NCBI RefSeq assembly: GCF_016718685.1 | Contig: NZ_JADKCX010000005.1 | Location: 1-64,000, forward strand | Direction: 5' to 3' | Length of the DNA stretch: 64,000 nt | Source of the DNA: Haliscomenobacter sp. | GTDB lineage: Bacteria > Bacteroidota > Bacteroidia > Chitinophagales > Saprospiraceae | In this document: one piece after another, positions 26,774 through 35,080 of the stretch | Position numbering within the stretch: the first letter of the stretch is position 1 | How the letters are laid out: each line of letters starts with the position of its first letter | Notes under the pieces: generated by a model | What the model saw: the letters and a program-made list of their open reading frames with translations, nothing else | What the model was told of the DNA's origin: nothing | The model's database searches: none | Position numbers and translations under genes: made by a program

Positions 26774-28327
26774 ATGTTGGTAAAAGCTTATGCCAGCGCA
26801 GTACACGGAGTTGATGCCCGTACCATCACGGTGGAAGTAAACTCTGGTGGCCAGCCCGTGGTTGGTACCAATTATTATCACCTGGTCGGGTTGCCGGACA
26901 GCGCCATTCGGGAAGGTTTCCAGCGGATTGAAGCCGCCATCTTTTGTAGAGGTTTCCGCATGCCGCGGGCGAAAACCGTCGTCAATTTGGCCCCAGCCGA
27001 CATTCGGAAAGAAGGCTCCGCCTACGACCTGCCCATTGCCATGGGGGTATTGGCCGCCAGTGGACAAATCAACGGCGACCGCCTGGGGGACTTCATCATC
27101 ATGGGGGAACTCTCATTGGATGGCCTGCTCCGCCCCATCAAAGGTGCTTTGCCCATTGCCATTCAAGCCCGCAAAGAAAAGTTCAAAGGTTTCATTTTGC
27201 CCAAACAAAACGCCCGAGAAGCCGCCATTGTCAACGACATCGAAGTGTATGGCGTCGACAACCTGGAGGAAGCCGCCGACATCCTCAACGGGCATTCCAG
27301 CCTTGAACCGGTGGTGGTTGAAACCCGCGATGAGTTTTTCCACAACCGCAGCAACTACGAGGTCGATTTTTCGGATGTCAAAGGCCAACAAAACATTAAA
27401 AGATCCCTGGAAATTGCAGCGGCGGGCGGGCACAACGTCATCCTGATTGGTCCGCCGGGCGCAGGAAAAACCATGTTGGCGCGGCGTTTGCCCACCATTT
27501 TACCCCCGCTCAGTTTGCAAGAAGCGCTGGAAACCACCAAAATCCATTCCGTGTCGGGGATTTTGGCTTCCAATGCTGCTTTGGTCACCACCCGCCCTTT
27601 CCGCTCCCCACACCATACCATCAGCGACGTGGCTCTGGTGGGAGGAGGCTCCGATCCGATGCCCGGCGAAATCTCCCTGGCGCACAATGGGGTGCTTTTT
27701 TTGGATGAGTTGCCCGAGTTCAAACGCAGCGTTCTGGAAGTGATGCGCCAACCGATGGAAGAACGCCGCGTGACCATTTCGCGGGCTAAAAATACGGTAG
27801 ACTACCCGGCGAGTTTTATGCTGGTGTCTTCGATGAATCCCTGCCCTTGTGGCTATTACAACCACCCGGACAAGGAGTGCGTGTGTGGCCCCGGAGTGGT
27901 GAAACGCTACCTGACCAAAATTTCTGGCCCTTTGCTCGACCGCATCGATTTGCACGTAGAAGTCACCCCAGTTTCTTATGATGAATTGGCCAGTCAGGAA
28001 CGCCCTTCCGAAACCAGTAAGGACATAGCGGCCAGAGTAGTGACTGCCCGCGAGATTCAAGCCCAGCGCTTTGTGGGGATGAACATCCATTGCAACGCGC
28101 AAATGCCCAGCAGGATGGTGCACGAGGTGTGTCAGGTGGACGCGGCGGGGCAACTGTTGGTCAAAAAAGCGATGGAAAAATTACAACTGTCGGCTCGTGC
28201 GTACGACCGTATTCTAAAAGTAGCGCGCACCGCCGCAGATTTGGCGGGATCGGAAAGGATCTTGATTGAACACCTGGCGGAGGCGATTCATTTTAGGAGT
28301 TTGGATCGGGAAGGCTGGGCAGGGTGA
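26774..28327 (+). CDS. comM: YifB/ComM family Mg-chelatase-like AAA+ ATPase
   Basis: ComM-type helicases promote branch migration during natural transformation. The 517-residue protein starts MLVKAYASAVHGVDARTITV, the conserved N-terminal LonC-like domain (to about residue 165). A Walker A (GPPGAGKTM) and Walker B (VLFLDELPEF) follow. The C-terminal Mg-chelatase domain contains NPCPCGYYNHPDKECVC, a cysteine cluster typical of the family. The start at 26774 is set by the family N-terminus. It is probably transcribed alone. Confidence 0.93.
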   Translation: MLVKAYASAVHGVDARTITVEVNSGGQPVVGTNYYHLVGLPDSAIREGFQRIEAAIFCRGFRMPRAKTVVNLAPADIRKEGSAYDLPIAMGVLAASGQINGDRLGDFIIMGELSLDGLLRPIKGALPIAIQARKEKFKGFILPKQNAREAAIVNDIEVYGVDNLEEAADILNGHSSLEPVVVETRDEFFHNRSNYEVDFSDVKGQQNIKRSLEIAAAGGHNVILIGPPGAGKTMLARRLPTILPPLSLQEALETTKIHSVSGILASNAALVTTRPFRSPHHTISDVALVGGGSDPMPGEISLAHNGVLFLDELPEFKRSVLEVMRQPMEERRVTISRAKNTVDYPASFMLVSSMNPCPCGYYNHPDKECVCGPGVVKRYLTKISGPLLDRIDLHVEVTPVSYDELASQERPSETSKDIAARVVTAREIQAQRFVGMNIHCNAQMPSRMVHEVCQVDAAGQLLVKKAMEKLQLSARAYDRILKVARTAADLAGSERILIEHLAEAIHFRSLDREGWAG

Positions 28328-28341
28328 ATTCACGGCGGGGT

Positions 28342-28524
28342 TTTCACCACAGATTTTTTATTATTCACTACGGATTCGCACAGATTGACACGGATTATTC
28401 ACCACAGATTCGCACAGATTTTCACAGATTTTATAGATATGGCGTGAAAATCTGTGTTCATCTGTGCGAATCTGCGGTGAATAAAAGAATCTGTGGTGAA
28501 TAAACCCCTGTAATCTGTGGTGAA
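28342..28524. repeat. Large palindromic CACAGATT array, copy A
   Basis: Words such as TTCACCACAGATTCGCACAGATT repeat at 10-12 base spacing in the left arm. Their complements (GAATCTGTGCGAATCTG, GAATCTGTGGTGAATAA) fill the right arm, making an imperfect palindrome of about 180 bases. The centre reads TATAGATATGGCGTG. Copy B (34662-34858) has the same words and a related centre. It occupies nearly the whole gap before the RNA ligase gene. Confidence 0.85.
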
Positions 28525-28581
28525 GCAAAGGAACTTTCCAAGCCACCCATCCGTTTGTCCCTGTAAGCAAAACGACCACCC

Positions 28582-29274
28582 ATGGAAACCATCTCCGAAA
28601 AATACCCGCGCACCTACCATTTTCCTTTTTCGGAAGGTGCCGTCAACGACGACCGCATCCAGGAAGAGTGGCAGGCACTATTGGCGCAGGAAATCGTGGT
28701 GACCGAAAAACTGGACGGCGAAAACACCTGCATCAAAGCCAATGGGGTGTACGCGCGTTCGCATGGGGCGGTCAACCGCAATCCCTGGGCCAAACCCATC
28801 TGGGAAATCTGGGAGCGGGTGGGCAGCTCGCTGCAAGATTTGCACCTCTTTGGCGAGAACCTCTACGCCATCCACAGCATCGAGTACGCCCGGCTGAACA
28901 GTCATTTTTACCTTTTTGCGGTACGCGACAACGGCTTGTGGCTGTCCTGGGACGAGGTAGAGTGGTACGCGCAATTGCTCGACCTGCTAACCGTGCCTGT
29001 ATTGGAACGCGGCCGTTTCACGGCAACACAATTACAAACCATCATCGCGAATCAACAAGCCCAGGGCAGTCGCTTGGGGGGTGAAAGTGAAGGCGTGGTG
29101 TGCCGCAATGCAGCGGCATTTCCCGAAACCGAATTTTCTCAACATGTACTCAAGTACGTTCGCAAAAACCACGTACAAACCGATGAACATTGGATACGCA
29201 ACTGGAAAAGAGCCCCTCTTTGGTTTGAACGGCCAGATTTTCAAACCACAGGCGGCGAATTGGGCACTGATTGA
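28582..29274 (+). CDS. ATP-dependent RNA ligase
   Basis: The 230-residue protein contains the nucleotidyltransferase motifs of RNA ligases. Motif I is EKLDGENT with the adenylated Lys43, motif Ia is ARSHG, motif III is LFGENLYAIHSI, motif IIIa is YLFAVRDN, motif IV is ESEGVVCR and motif V is VLKYVRK. It resembles small T4 Rnl2-like ligases and lacks an obvious extra C-terminal domain. It should seal 5'-phosphate and 3'-hydroxyl RNA ends with ATP. The last 92 bases overlap the start of the HD-Pnk gene in another frame, so the two products are translationally coupled and probably act together in RNA repair. Confidence 0.88.
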   Translation: METISEKYPRTYHFPFSEGAVNDDRIQEEWQALLAQEIVVTEKLDGENTCIKANGVYARSHGAVNRNPWAKPIWEIWERVGSSLQDLHLFGENLYAIHSIEYARLNSHFYLFAVRDNGLWLSWDEVEWYAQLLDLLTVPVLERGRFTATQLQTIIANQQAQGSRLGGESEGVVCRNAAAFPETEFSQHVLKYVRKNHVQTDEHWIRNWKRAPLWFERPDFQTTGGELGTD

Positions 29275-30313
29275 GTCGCTGGATTGGGTGGAGCCACTGC
29301 GCAACTGTCCTCAGGAACCCGAGCACCACGCTGAAGGGGATGTTTGGACGCATACGCGTATGGTTGTTGAGGCCCTGCTGACTTTGCCCGAGTTTCAAAC
29401 CTTGAGCGAGCGGGAACAATCCCTGCTGTTTCACGCTGCCTTGCTGCACGACGTGGCCAAACCCCAGTGTACGATTGTGGAAGATGGGAAAATCAGTTCT
29501 CCGCGACACGCCAAAATTGGAGAAAAAGTTGCCCGCGAAATCCTCTGGGATGTGGAGATCGGTTTCCGGGAAGAAGTGTGCGCCCTGGTGCGCCAGCACG
29601 GCCTACCCCTCTGGATCATGGAGAAACCCGACCCGCTGCGCGCAGCCATTCTGGCCAGCTGGCGGGTGCGCAATGAATTGACTTACCTTCTGGCCAAAGC
29701 GGATGTGTTGGGGCGCATCAGTGCAACCCGGGATGAACTGGCCTACCGTGCCGATTTGTTTCGTGAACTGTGCCTGGAAAACGAGTGCTTTACGCAGGAA
29801 GCCGTCTGGTTCAACGACCATAGCCGCTACCGCTACGTCTGGTCGGAAGAAACCTACCCCGTTGAGCTGTTCGACGATACGGTTTTTGAAGTGGTGGTTT
29901 TGGCGGGGGTAGCGGGCAGTGGCAAGGATACCTACTACGCCAAACATTACCCCCATTTGCCCATGGTAAGCCTGGACCAGATCCGCAAAGAGTTGAAAAT
30001 CCGCTCGGACGACCGTGAGGGGCAAGGCAAGGTGGCACAACTGGCGTACGAACGCGCCAAGGCTTTTTGTCGGCGCAAACAATCCTTTGTATGGAACAGC
30101 ACCAACCTCACCCAGGAGTTGCGCAACCGTTTGTTCAATGCCTTGCGGGTGTACGATCCACGTTTTACCATCGTTTACCTCGAAACCAGTCAGGCCAATA
30201 TTTTTAGCCGGAGGAAAGCAGACATTAAGCACAGCATCCTGGAGCGGATGATCGGGCAGTTGGATATGCCATTGGTGGGCGAAGGGCATGAGGTAAAGTG
30301 GGTGCGGGACTGA
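29183..30313 (+). CDS. HD-Pnk: HD phosphoesterase fused to a 5'-OH polynucleotide kinase
   Basis: The 376-residue protein joins two end-healing domains. Residues 50-190 form an HD phosphohydrolase with His57, the His89-Asp90 pair, His109 and His139 as candidate metal ligands, and Asp174 downstream. Residues 236-376 form a P-loop kinase with GVAGSGKDT (Walker A, Lys248), the catalytic-type Asp265 in VSLDQIRKEL and a lid containing FSRRKAD. The same architecture has been characterised in Runella slithyformis HD-Pnk, which removes 2',3'-cyclic or 3' phosphates and phosphorylates 5'-OH ends. Here the ATG at 29183 overlaps the RNA ligase gene, so healing and sealing enzymes form one operon. Confidence 0.92.
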   Translation: MNIGYATGKEPLFGLNGQIFKPQAANWALIESLDWVEPLRNCPQEPEHHAEGDVWTHTRMVVEALLTLPEFQTLSEREQSLLFHAALLHDVAKPQCTIVEDGKISSPRHAKIGEKVAREILWDVEIGFREEVCALVRQHGLPLWIMEKPDPLRAAILASWRVRNELTYLLAKADVLGRISATRDELAYRADLFRELCLENECFTQEAVWFNDHSRYRYVWSEETYPVELFDDTVFEVVVLAGVAGSGKDTYYAKHYPHLPMVSLDQIRKELKIRSDDREGQGKVAQLAYERAKAFCRRKQSFVWNSTNLTQELRNRLFNALRVYDPRFTIVYLETSQANIFSRRKADIKHSILERMIGQLDMPLVGEGHEVKWVRD

Positions 30314-30386
30314 GTATTCTGGCCCTAAGACAATTATGTTCATCTAAGGCTTTCTGGTGCTCATAGCTATTTCAATTTAACCTATT

Positions 30387-30610
30387 TTTCACCGCAAGCA
30401 AGAGTAACGCGGAGTTTCGCGGAGTTTTTAGGCACCCGGTGAGAGGCCACAGAGGTCGCTATTCCTGAGTTTGGTCGTAACCTTAGCAGCTTGTTGCCCT
30501 CGACTTGGTCTTCAGCAAAATTTTCCTGGAACCGAACTCCAGCCACCGCAGGTGGCAAACCCTTTACAAAAACTCCGGGAACTCCGCGTTTCCTCTCCGC
30601 GGTAAAAAAA
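30387..30610. repeat. CGCGGAGTT-word inverted element
   Basis: The left arm (30387-30428) has CACCGCAAGCAAGAGTAACG and GGAGTTTCGCGGAGTTTTT. The right arm (30567-30610) has AAAAACTCCGGGAACTCCGC and CTCTCCGCGGTAAAAA, its complement. A non-repetitive core of about 140 bases lies between. It fills the gap between HD-Pnk and the M14 peptidase, where I see no gene. Confidence 0.75.
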
Positions 30611-30693
30611 TGCGTAAAGTGCGTTAGGTAACTTAGGTGGTTCAAAAGAAATAAATTCCGTTATTTGTGCTACGAACCATTCCATGAAGACCC

Positions 30694-32154
30694 ATGCAAA
30701 AACTATTGCTCATTGTACTGTTTTGCAGCTGTTTTGCCTGCCAGAGTCGGACCCAGCAAGCCGAGCCCGAGCCCGCGATGTCGCCCAATGCCGAGCGATT
30801 TTACGAAAAACATCCTGAGTACCGGGTAGCTGGCCTGGAAACGCGCCGCTTTAAGCTGGAAGACATCGAACCCATGATCAAGGCCTTGCCTGCCCCATTT
30901 ACCGTTAAACTGGCGGGAAAATCCTTTCAGAACCGCAACATTTACCACGTGAGTATTGGTACGGGGCCGGTGAAGGTGCTGATGTGGTCACAAATGCACG
31001 GCGACGAATCCACTGCCACCATGGCTTTGATGGATCTGTTTCAATTTTTGCAAAAAAAAGACGAGTTCGATTCCTTGCGCCAGGTTTTGCTCTCCAAACT
31101 GACCCTGCATTTTATCCCCATGCTCAACCCGGATGGGGCCAATCGTTTCACCCGCCGCAACATGCAAGGCATCGACATCAACCGCGACGCCATGCGCCTG
31201 CAAACCCCCGAAGGCCGCATCCTCAAACGCATTCGGGATGAAACCAAAGCCGACTGGGGTTTCAATTTGCACGATCAAAACATCTACCTTGGTGCGGGCG
31301 TAAGCCCCTACCCCGCCTCCATCTCGGTATTGGCACCCGCCTACAATTACACCAAAGACATCAACGAAACCCGGGGCGACGCCATGCGCTTGATCGGGGT
31401 CATGAACCAACTTTTACAAAAACACATCCCCAAACAGGTGGGGCGTTACGACGACGCTTTTGAACCCCGCGCTTTTGGCGACAACATCCAAAAATGGGGA
31501 ACCCGCACCATCCTCATCGAAAGTGGGGGTCTCAAAGGTGACCCCGAAAACCAAATGCTGCGCCGCCTCAATTTTTCCATTTTCCTGACTGCCCTGGAGG
31601 CCATTGCGATGGAAAAGTACAAAGAATGGAATTATACGGCGTACGAGGGTTTACCCGAAAACCAGCCCGGTGGTTTCCATGATTTGGTCGTGCGCAAAGT
31701 GCAAGTGATGCGCAACGACAAGTGGTACAAAGTTGACCTGGCCTTCCGCCGCGAAGAGGTGAATTACGACAATAGCCGCAAATTCTTTTACCGCGCTAAC
31801 ATCGCCGAAATGGGCGACCTGATGAATACCAATGGCTACGATGAAATTGAGTTGGAGGGTTATCAGGCCGTGCCTGGCAGTATTAAACCGGGGGTAATCG
31901 GCTGGGAAGAAGCCAGTAAACTGGACCACCTGGCCTTGTTGCGCCAGGGCATTACGGATGTCCAGGTGAGCACTTGGCCCGAGAGCCTGGAATTGAGCAA
32001 ACTAGGAGTACTCTTGATTCGCCCTCGCCCCAATCCAGCCAATCCGGGCAGTTCCACCGCCATCAACCTGGGTTCCGGTGGCTCAATTCTGTTACAAAAG
32101 GATGGGAAAACGGAGTACGCGGTGGTGAATGGGTTTCTGATCAAAGTTCAGTAA
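30694..32154 (+). CDS. M14-family zinc carboxypeptidase-like lipoprotein
   Basis: The 486-residue protein begins with a signal peptide and lipobox (CSCFAC, Cys16). The M14 domain (about residues 50-310) shows the zinc motif HGDE (in SQMHGDEST) and the third ligand His in FNLHDQN. It also has the substrate-binding segment NPDGANRFTRRNMQGIDINRDA and the catalytic Glu in TILIESGG. M14 enzymes trim C-terminal residues from peptides or cell-wall stems. A C-terminal domain of about 170 residues with beta-rich character has no clear identity. The stop falls 13 bases before a low-complexity tract. Confidence 0.92.
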   Translation: MQKLLLIVLFCSCFACQSRTQQAEPEPAMSPNAERFYEKHPEYRVAGLETRRFKLEDIEPMIKALPAPFTVKLAGKSFQNRNIYHVSIGTGPVKVLMWSQMHGDESTATMALMDLFQFLQKKDEFDSLRQVLLSKLTLHFIPMLNPDGANRFTRRNMQGIDINRDAMRLQTPEGRILKRIRDETKADWGFNLHDQNIYLGAGVSPYPASISVLAPAYNYTKDINETRGDAMRLIGVMNQLLQKHIPKQVGRYDDAFEPRAFGDNIQKWGTRTILIESGGLKGDPENQMLRRLNFSIFLTALEAIAMEKYKEWNYTAYEGLPENQPGGFHDLVVRKVQVMRNDKWYKVDLAFRREEVNYDNSRKFFYRANIAEMGDLMNTNGYDEIELEGYQAVPGSIKPGVIGWEEASKLDHLALLRQGITDVQVSTWPESLELSKLGVLLIRPRPNPANPGSSTAINLGSGGSILLQKDGKTEYAVVNGFLIKVQ

Positions 32155-32843
32155 GCAGGAGAGACACCGCCACCCTTTCTCTTTTTTTCTTTTTTTTCCT
32201 TCCTTTTCTTTTCTCTCCCCCTTTTTCCTCCCCCCCCCCCCCCCCCCCTTCCCCATCCCCTCCTCCCCTTCCTTCTTTTCTTCCTTCTTTTCCCCCCCCC
32301 CTGTACCTTCTGCGCAAAACGTTGGATTGAGGGGTCTTCCCAAGCCAGCAGCTCCCGAATCGGAATCCATTTAAAACTTGTTTCGTCAAATTTGGCGGGC
32401 AGGATGAGTTTAAACACATAGCGTAGGTCGTGGTGTGGATGCGCCGGAAAATCCGCACGCGCCGGGATGAGGTGCACATCGACATCAATGGGCTCGCCAG
32501 AAACCACACCAAAAGCAACGACACTGAGCCCCGTTTCTTCCATCAGCTCACGAATGGCTGCTTGCAAGGTATTGCGGTCCTGATCGGGTTCGACGTGCCC
32601 ACCAAATTGCAGCCAGCGATCCAGTTTGAGGTGGTGATGAAAAAGGATGTTCTCCTGCGCCTGATCCAGCAGGATGGCCGAAACCGTGATGTGCCCGATG
32701 GGCAATAGTGGATCAAAAGGGTTGGGCTGTGCCTGGATGAACGCCTCGGTGGTTTGAACATGTTCAAGCTCTACTTCATCCGCCGCGCGGTAAGTTTGCA
32801 AAAACTCCAGGGTGAATTGTTTTTGTTGGTCTACCTTCATCAT
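32148..32843 (-). CDS. Nudix hydrolase with corrupted 3' end
   Basis: Residues 1-178 form a Nudix domain with the box GGHVEPDQD...RELMEETGL and look complete, ending SIQRFAQKVQ. Nudix enzymes hydrolyse nucleoside diphosphates linked to another group; the specific substrate is not deducible. The remaining 50 or so codons are Lys/Arg/Gly-only and come from the polypurine tract, so they are unlikely to be real protein. The true stop should lie close to 32305. The gene faces the M14 peptidase tail to tail. Confidence 0.8.
   Translation of the reverse strand: MMKVDQQKQFTLEFLQTYRAADEVELEHVQTTEAFIQAQPNPFDPLLPIGHITVSAILLDQAQENILFHHHLKLDRWLQFGGHVEPDQDRNTLQAAIRELMEETGLSVVAFGVVSGEPIDVDVHLIPARADFPAHPHHDLRYVFKLILPAKFDETSFKWIPIRELLAWEDPSIQRFAQKVQGGGKRRKKRRKGRRGWGRGGGGGGGKRGREKKRKEKKEKKRKGGGVSPAY
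32168..32311. repeat. Polypyrimidine low-complexity tract with a 19-base C run
   Basis: Almost every base between 32168 and 32311 is C or T on the + strand, including a run of 19 C (32230-32248). The tract replaces the expected end of the Nudix gene and the intergenic space. Nothing like it occurs elsewhere in the window. A sequencing or assembly artefact is likely, although a real triplex- or G-quadruplex-forming tract cannot be excluded. Confidence 0.7.
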
Positions 32844-32866
32844 AGGCGATAATTAACTTTAGTAAC

Positions 32867-32979
32867 GCAGAAAAATTAACTTCCCGATTTGGCTTTTGAA
32901 TAGGAAGTCGAACGGTTCATTTCAAGTGAGCTTCCTATTCAAAAGCCTCAAAAAAAATCGGGAAATAATTTTTTGCGCC
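32867..32979. repeat. Long inverted repeat with conserved core, copy 2
   Basis: The arms (32867-32907 and 32931-32979) share TTCCCGATTT...GGCTTTTGAATAGGAAG and its complement. The core (32908-32930) contains AACGGTTCATTTCAAGTG. This core is nearly the same as the one at 3195-3215 (there inverted, AACGGTTCATTTTAAGTG), while the arms are unrelated. It lies between the divergent Nudix and ECF sigma genes, where a plain terminator would not be expected. Confidence 0.8.
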
Positions 32980-33069
32980 ATATTTAGGCTGTAAAATAAG
33001 AAAATATTCTACCCCGATTTAAACCTTTGTGTTCGTCTAAAGTCTAACCTTTCAAACCACCATAATCTG

Positions 33070-33621
33070 ATGCCGCAGGCCAAAACCAGCGATGAGCAAA
33101 TCCTGGGACTCATGCGAAACCCTAAAACCCTGGAACGGGGGTTTCGGTTATTGATGGATGCGTACCAAGATCGCCTGTATTGGCAAGTGCGGCGTTTGGT
33201 CACTGATCATGAGGATGCCAACGATGTGATCCAAAATGCTTTGGTGAAAGTATTCCGCAACATCGAGCAATTTGAGGCCAAGTCGGGCTTGTACACCTGG
33301 ATGTACCGAATCGTCACCAACGAAGCCATCACTTTCCTCAAGCAACGCAAGCGCCGCAGCGCTACCTCCATTGACGATGCCAACATCAACCTGGCCAATC
33401 GCTTGCAAGCCGATTCGTTTTTTGATGGAGATGAAGCCCAGATTCGTTTGCAGCAGGCTTTACAAATGTTACCAGACCGGCAGAAAGAGGTGTTTAATTT
33501 GCGGTATTATGAAGAAATGAGCTACGAGGACATCTCCAAATTGTTGAACATTTCGGTAGGTTCCCTCAAAGCTTCTTTTCACCATGCCGTAAAAAAAGTG
33601 GAACAGTTTTTTGCAGAATAA
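33070..33621 (+). CDS. ECF sigma-70 factor
   Basis: The 183-residue protein has region 2 (LLMDAYQDRLYWQVRRLVTD, then DANDVIQNALVKVFRNIEQF) and region 4 (LPDRQKEVFNLRYYEEMSYE, then a recognition helix in ISVGSLKASFHHAVKKVEQ). ECF sigmas lack regions 1 and 3 and respond to envelope or environmental signals. It is followed by an anti-sigma-like membrane protein after 24 bases and a Spy-like protein, suggesting one regulatory operon. The signal and target promoters are unknown. Confidence 0.92.
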   Translation: MPQAKTSDEQILGLMRNPKTLERGFRLLMDAYQDRLYWQVRRLVTDHEDANDVIQNALVKVFRNIEQFEAKSGLYTWMYRIVTNEAITFLKQRKRRSATSIDDANINLANRLQADSFFDGDEAQIRLQQALQMLPDRQKEVFNLRYYEEMSYEDISKLLNISVGSLKASFHHAVKKVEQFFAE

Positions 33622-33645
33622 TTTAAGCTCAATAAAAACAAACGA

Positions 33646-34185
33646 ATGAAACGCCCTGATGAACTACGCAAAGAGTTGGAGGATTTGTCTCCGCGCTTGC
33701 TTAAACTAAAGGAGCAAGGAGAGGGGTTCAACATACCTGCCAACTACTTTCAACGCCTGCAAAAGGAGGTATTGGAAAAGGTGCAGGCCACCGAAAATGT
33801 ACCTGCCAGTACACCTGTACCCCCCTCTTCCTGGCTGGATCAGTTGAAGGAGCAAATGCAGTTTTTGCTTCAACCCCGCTGGGCACTCAGTTTGGCCAGC
33901 GTCGCCCTGTTGATCACGCTAGGGATTACTTGGCTGTATCAGCAAAATCAAGTAACTACGGGCAGGGTCGGGACAGAGTTGGCCAAACTCGACCAACAAA
34001 CTTTGGATGCCTACATTCAGGACAACCTCCACGAATTTGATACGGAAACATTGATGGAGTTTGCCTCCAATCAAGACCATCCCCTTCAACTGAATTTTGA
34101 TGAGTTACAACCAGAGGAAATCGACCAGTACTTTGATGAACTCATACAGGATTTGGACGATGAAACCATCAAAGAATTTCTCTAA
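33646..34185 (+). CDS. Membrane protein, likely anti-sigma factor
   Basis: The 179-residue protein has a cytoplasmic N-terminal part of about 80 residues, one transmembrane helix (about residues 82-103, WALSLASVALLITLGITWLY) and an acidic extracytoplasmic tail rich in Asp, Glu and Gln. This topology and the position right after an ECF sigma gene are typical of anti-sigma factors. No zinc-binding HxxxCxxC motif is present, and the repeated LQPEEIDQYFDELI pattern is not one I recognise. The role is inferred from context. Confidence 0.7.
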   Translation: MKRPDELRKELEDLSPRLLKLKEQGEGFNIPANYFQRLQKEVLEKVQATENVPASTPVPPSSWLDQLKEQMQFLLQPRWALSLASVALLITLGITWLYQQNQVTTGRVGTELAKLDQQTLDAYIQDNLHEFDTETLMEFASNQDHPLQLNFDELQPEEIDQYFDELIQDLDDETIKEFL

Positions 34186-34205
34186 CCCGGAAAAGAGCAC
34201 AAAAC

Positions 34206-34643
34206 ATGAGAAACTTGATTAAGGTGTTGGCTTTCACGGTGGTAGGCTTGTTGTGTCTGCCGCTGCTGACGCAAGCACAAGAAGGAAATGAACGCATTCG
34301 TGCCTTAAAAGTGGCCTTTATTACGGATAAGCTCAAACTTACTCCGGAAGAATCCGAAAAATTCTGGCCCTTGTACAACCAGTACGAAACCGAACACAAA
34401 CGCATTCGCCAAAAATACAAGCCGGATGAGGATTTGAATACGATGAGCGATCAGGATGTGGAACGTGCCATCTTCGACCGCTTTGAAATGGAAGAACAAT
34501 TGATCAAGCTCAAACGCGACTATTTCCAACGCATGAAAGCCTTTATGGCGGTGCGCAAACTAGCGTTGTTGCAGCGCAGCGAACAGGAGTTCAACAAGGA
34601 ACTGTTGCGGCGCATTCAGGAGGCACGGAAGAATCGGAAATAG
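34206..34643 (+). CDS. Spy/CpxP-like periplasmic helical protein
   Basis: The 145-residue protein has a signal peptide ending TQAQ and a helical mature part. TDKLKLTPEESEKFWPLYNQ and RDYFQRMKAFMAVRKLALLQ match the LTxxQ-like helical motifs of the Spy/CpxP group. Those proteins bind misfolded proteins or modulate envelope stress. It is the third gene of the ECF sigma operon and may sense or counter envelope stress. Assignment is by pattern only. Confidence 0.75.
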   Translation: MRNLIKVLAFTVVGLLCLPLLTQAQEGNERIRALKVAFITDKLKLTPEESEKFWPLYNQYETEHKRIRQKYKPDEDLNTMSDQDVERAIFDRFEMEEQLIKLKRDYFQRMKAFMAVRKLALLQRSEQEFNKELLRRIQEARKNRK

Positions 34644-34661
34644 GTGTTCAGCAGAGAATTT

Positions 34662-34858
34662 TTATTCACCACAGATATTATTCGCACAGATTGGCACAGA
34701 TTATTTCACACAAATTCGCACAGTTTTCTATAGTTATGATAAAAATCTGTGTCAATCTGTGCGAATCTGTGGTGAATAAAATACATAGTGAATACTCCGC
34801 GTGAATCTGTGCGAATCTGTGGTGAACAAATCCTTATGAATCTGTGGTGAAATAATCC
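34662..34858. repeat. Large palindromic CACAGATT array, copy B
   Basis: The left arm has TTCACCACAGATATTATTCG and GCACAGATTGGCACAGATT. The right arm has AATCTGTGCGAATCTGTGG twice plus ATGAATCTGTGGTGAAAT. The centre, TATAGTTATGAT, resembles the TATAGATATG centre of copy A at 28431. The right arm is longer than the left, as if extra words had been added on one side. No gene is present from 34644 to 35080. Confidence 0.85.
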
Positions 34859-35080
34859 GTGTTTCACCATTGGCATTTTATTTGTTCGTATATGTCAAAA
34901 GATAAATAATCGAAAACAATAAACTATTAAAGGACAAATAGTTAGGCATTTTTTACCGTTCCCTCAGAAACAGCTACCGTTCCGTTAATGCCTTTCACTT
35001 ACTTGCGCTAAAGTTCGGAGATATGGGTGGGTTTTTGTTACCTTTAGCAACAATCCGCTTAAAGACTACAACAGTATCTT

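Noticed and set aside
32148..32310. Lys/Arg/Gly-rich C-terminal tail of the Nudix protein as a nucleic-acid-binding domain
   Set aside because: It derives entirely from the polypurine tract and lacks normal codon variety, so an artefact is more likely.
28342..34858. CACAGATT arrays considered as CRISPR arrays
   Set aside because: The words are about 8 bases at 10-12 base spacing, with no unique 25-40 base spacers and no cas genes in the window.
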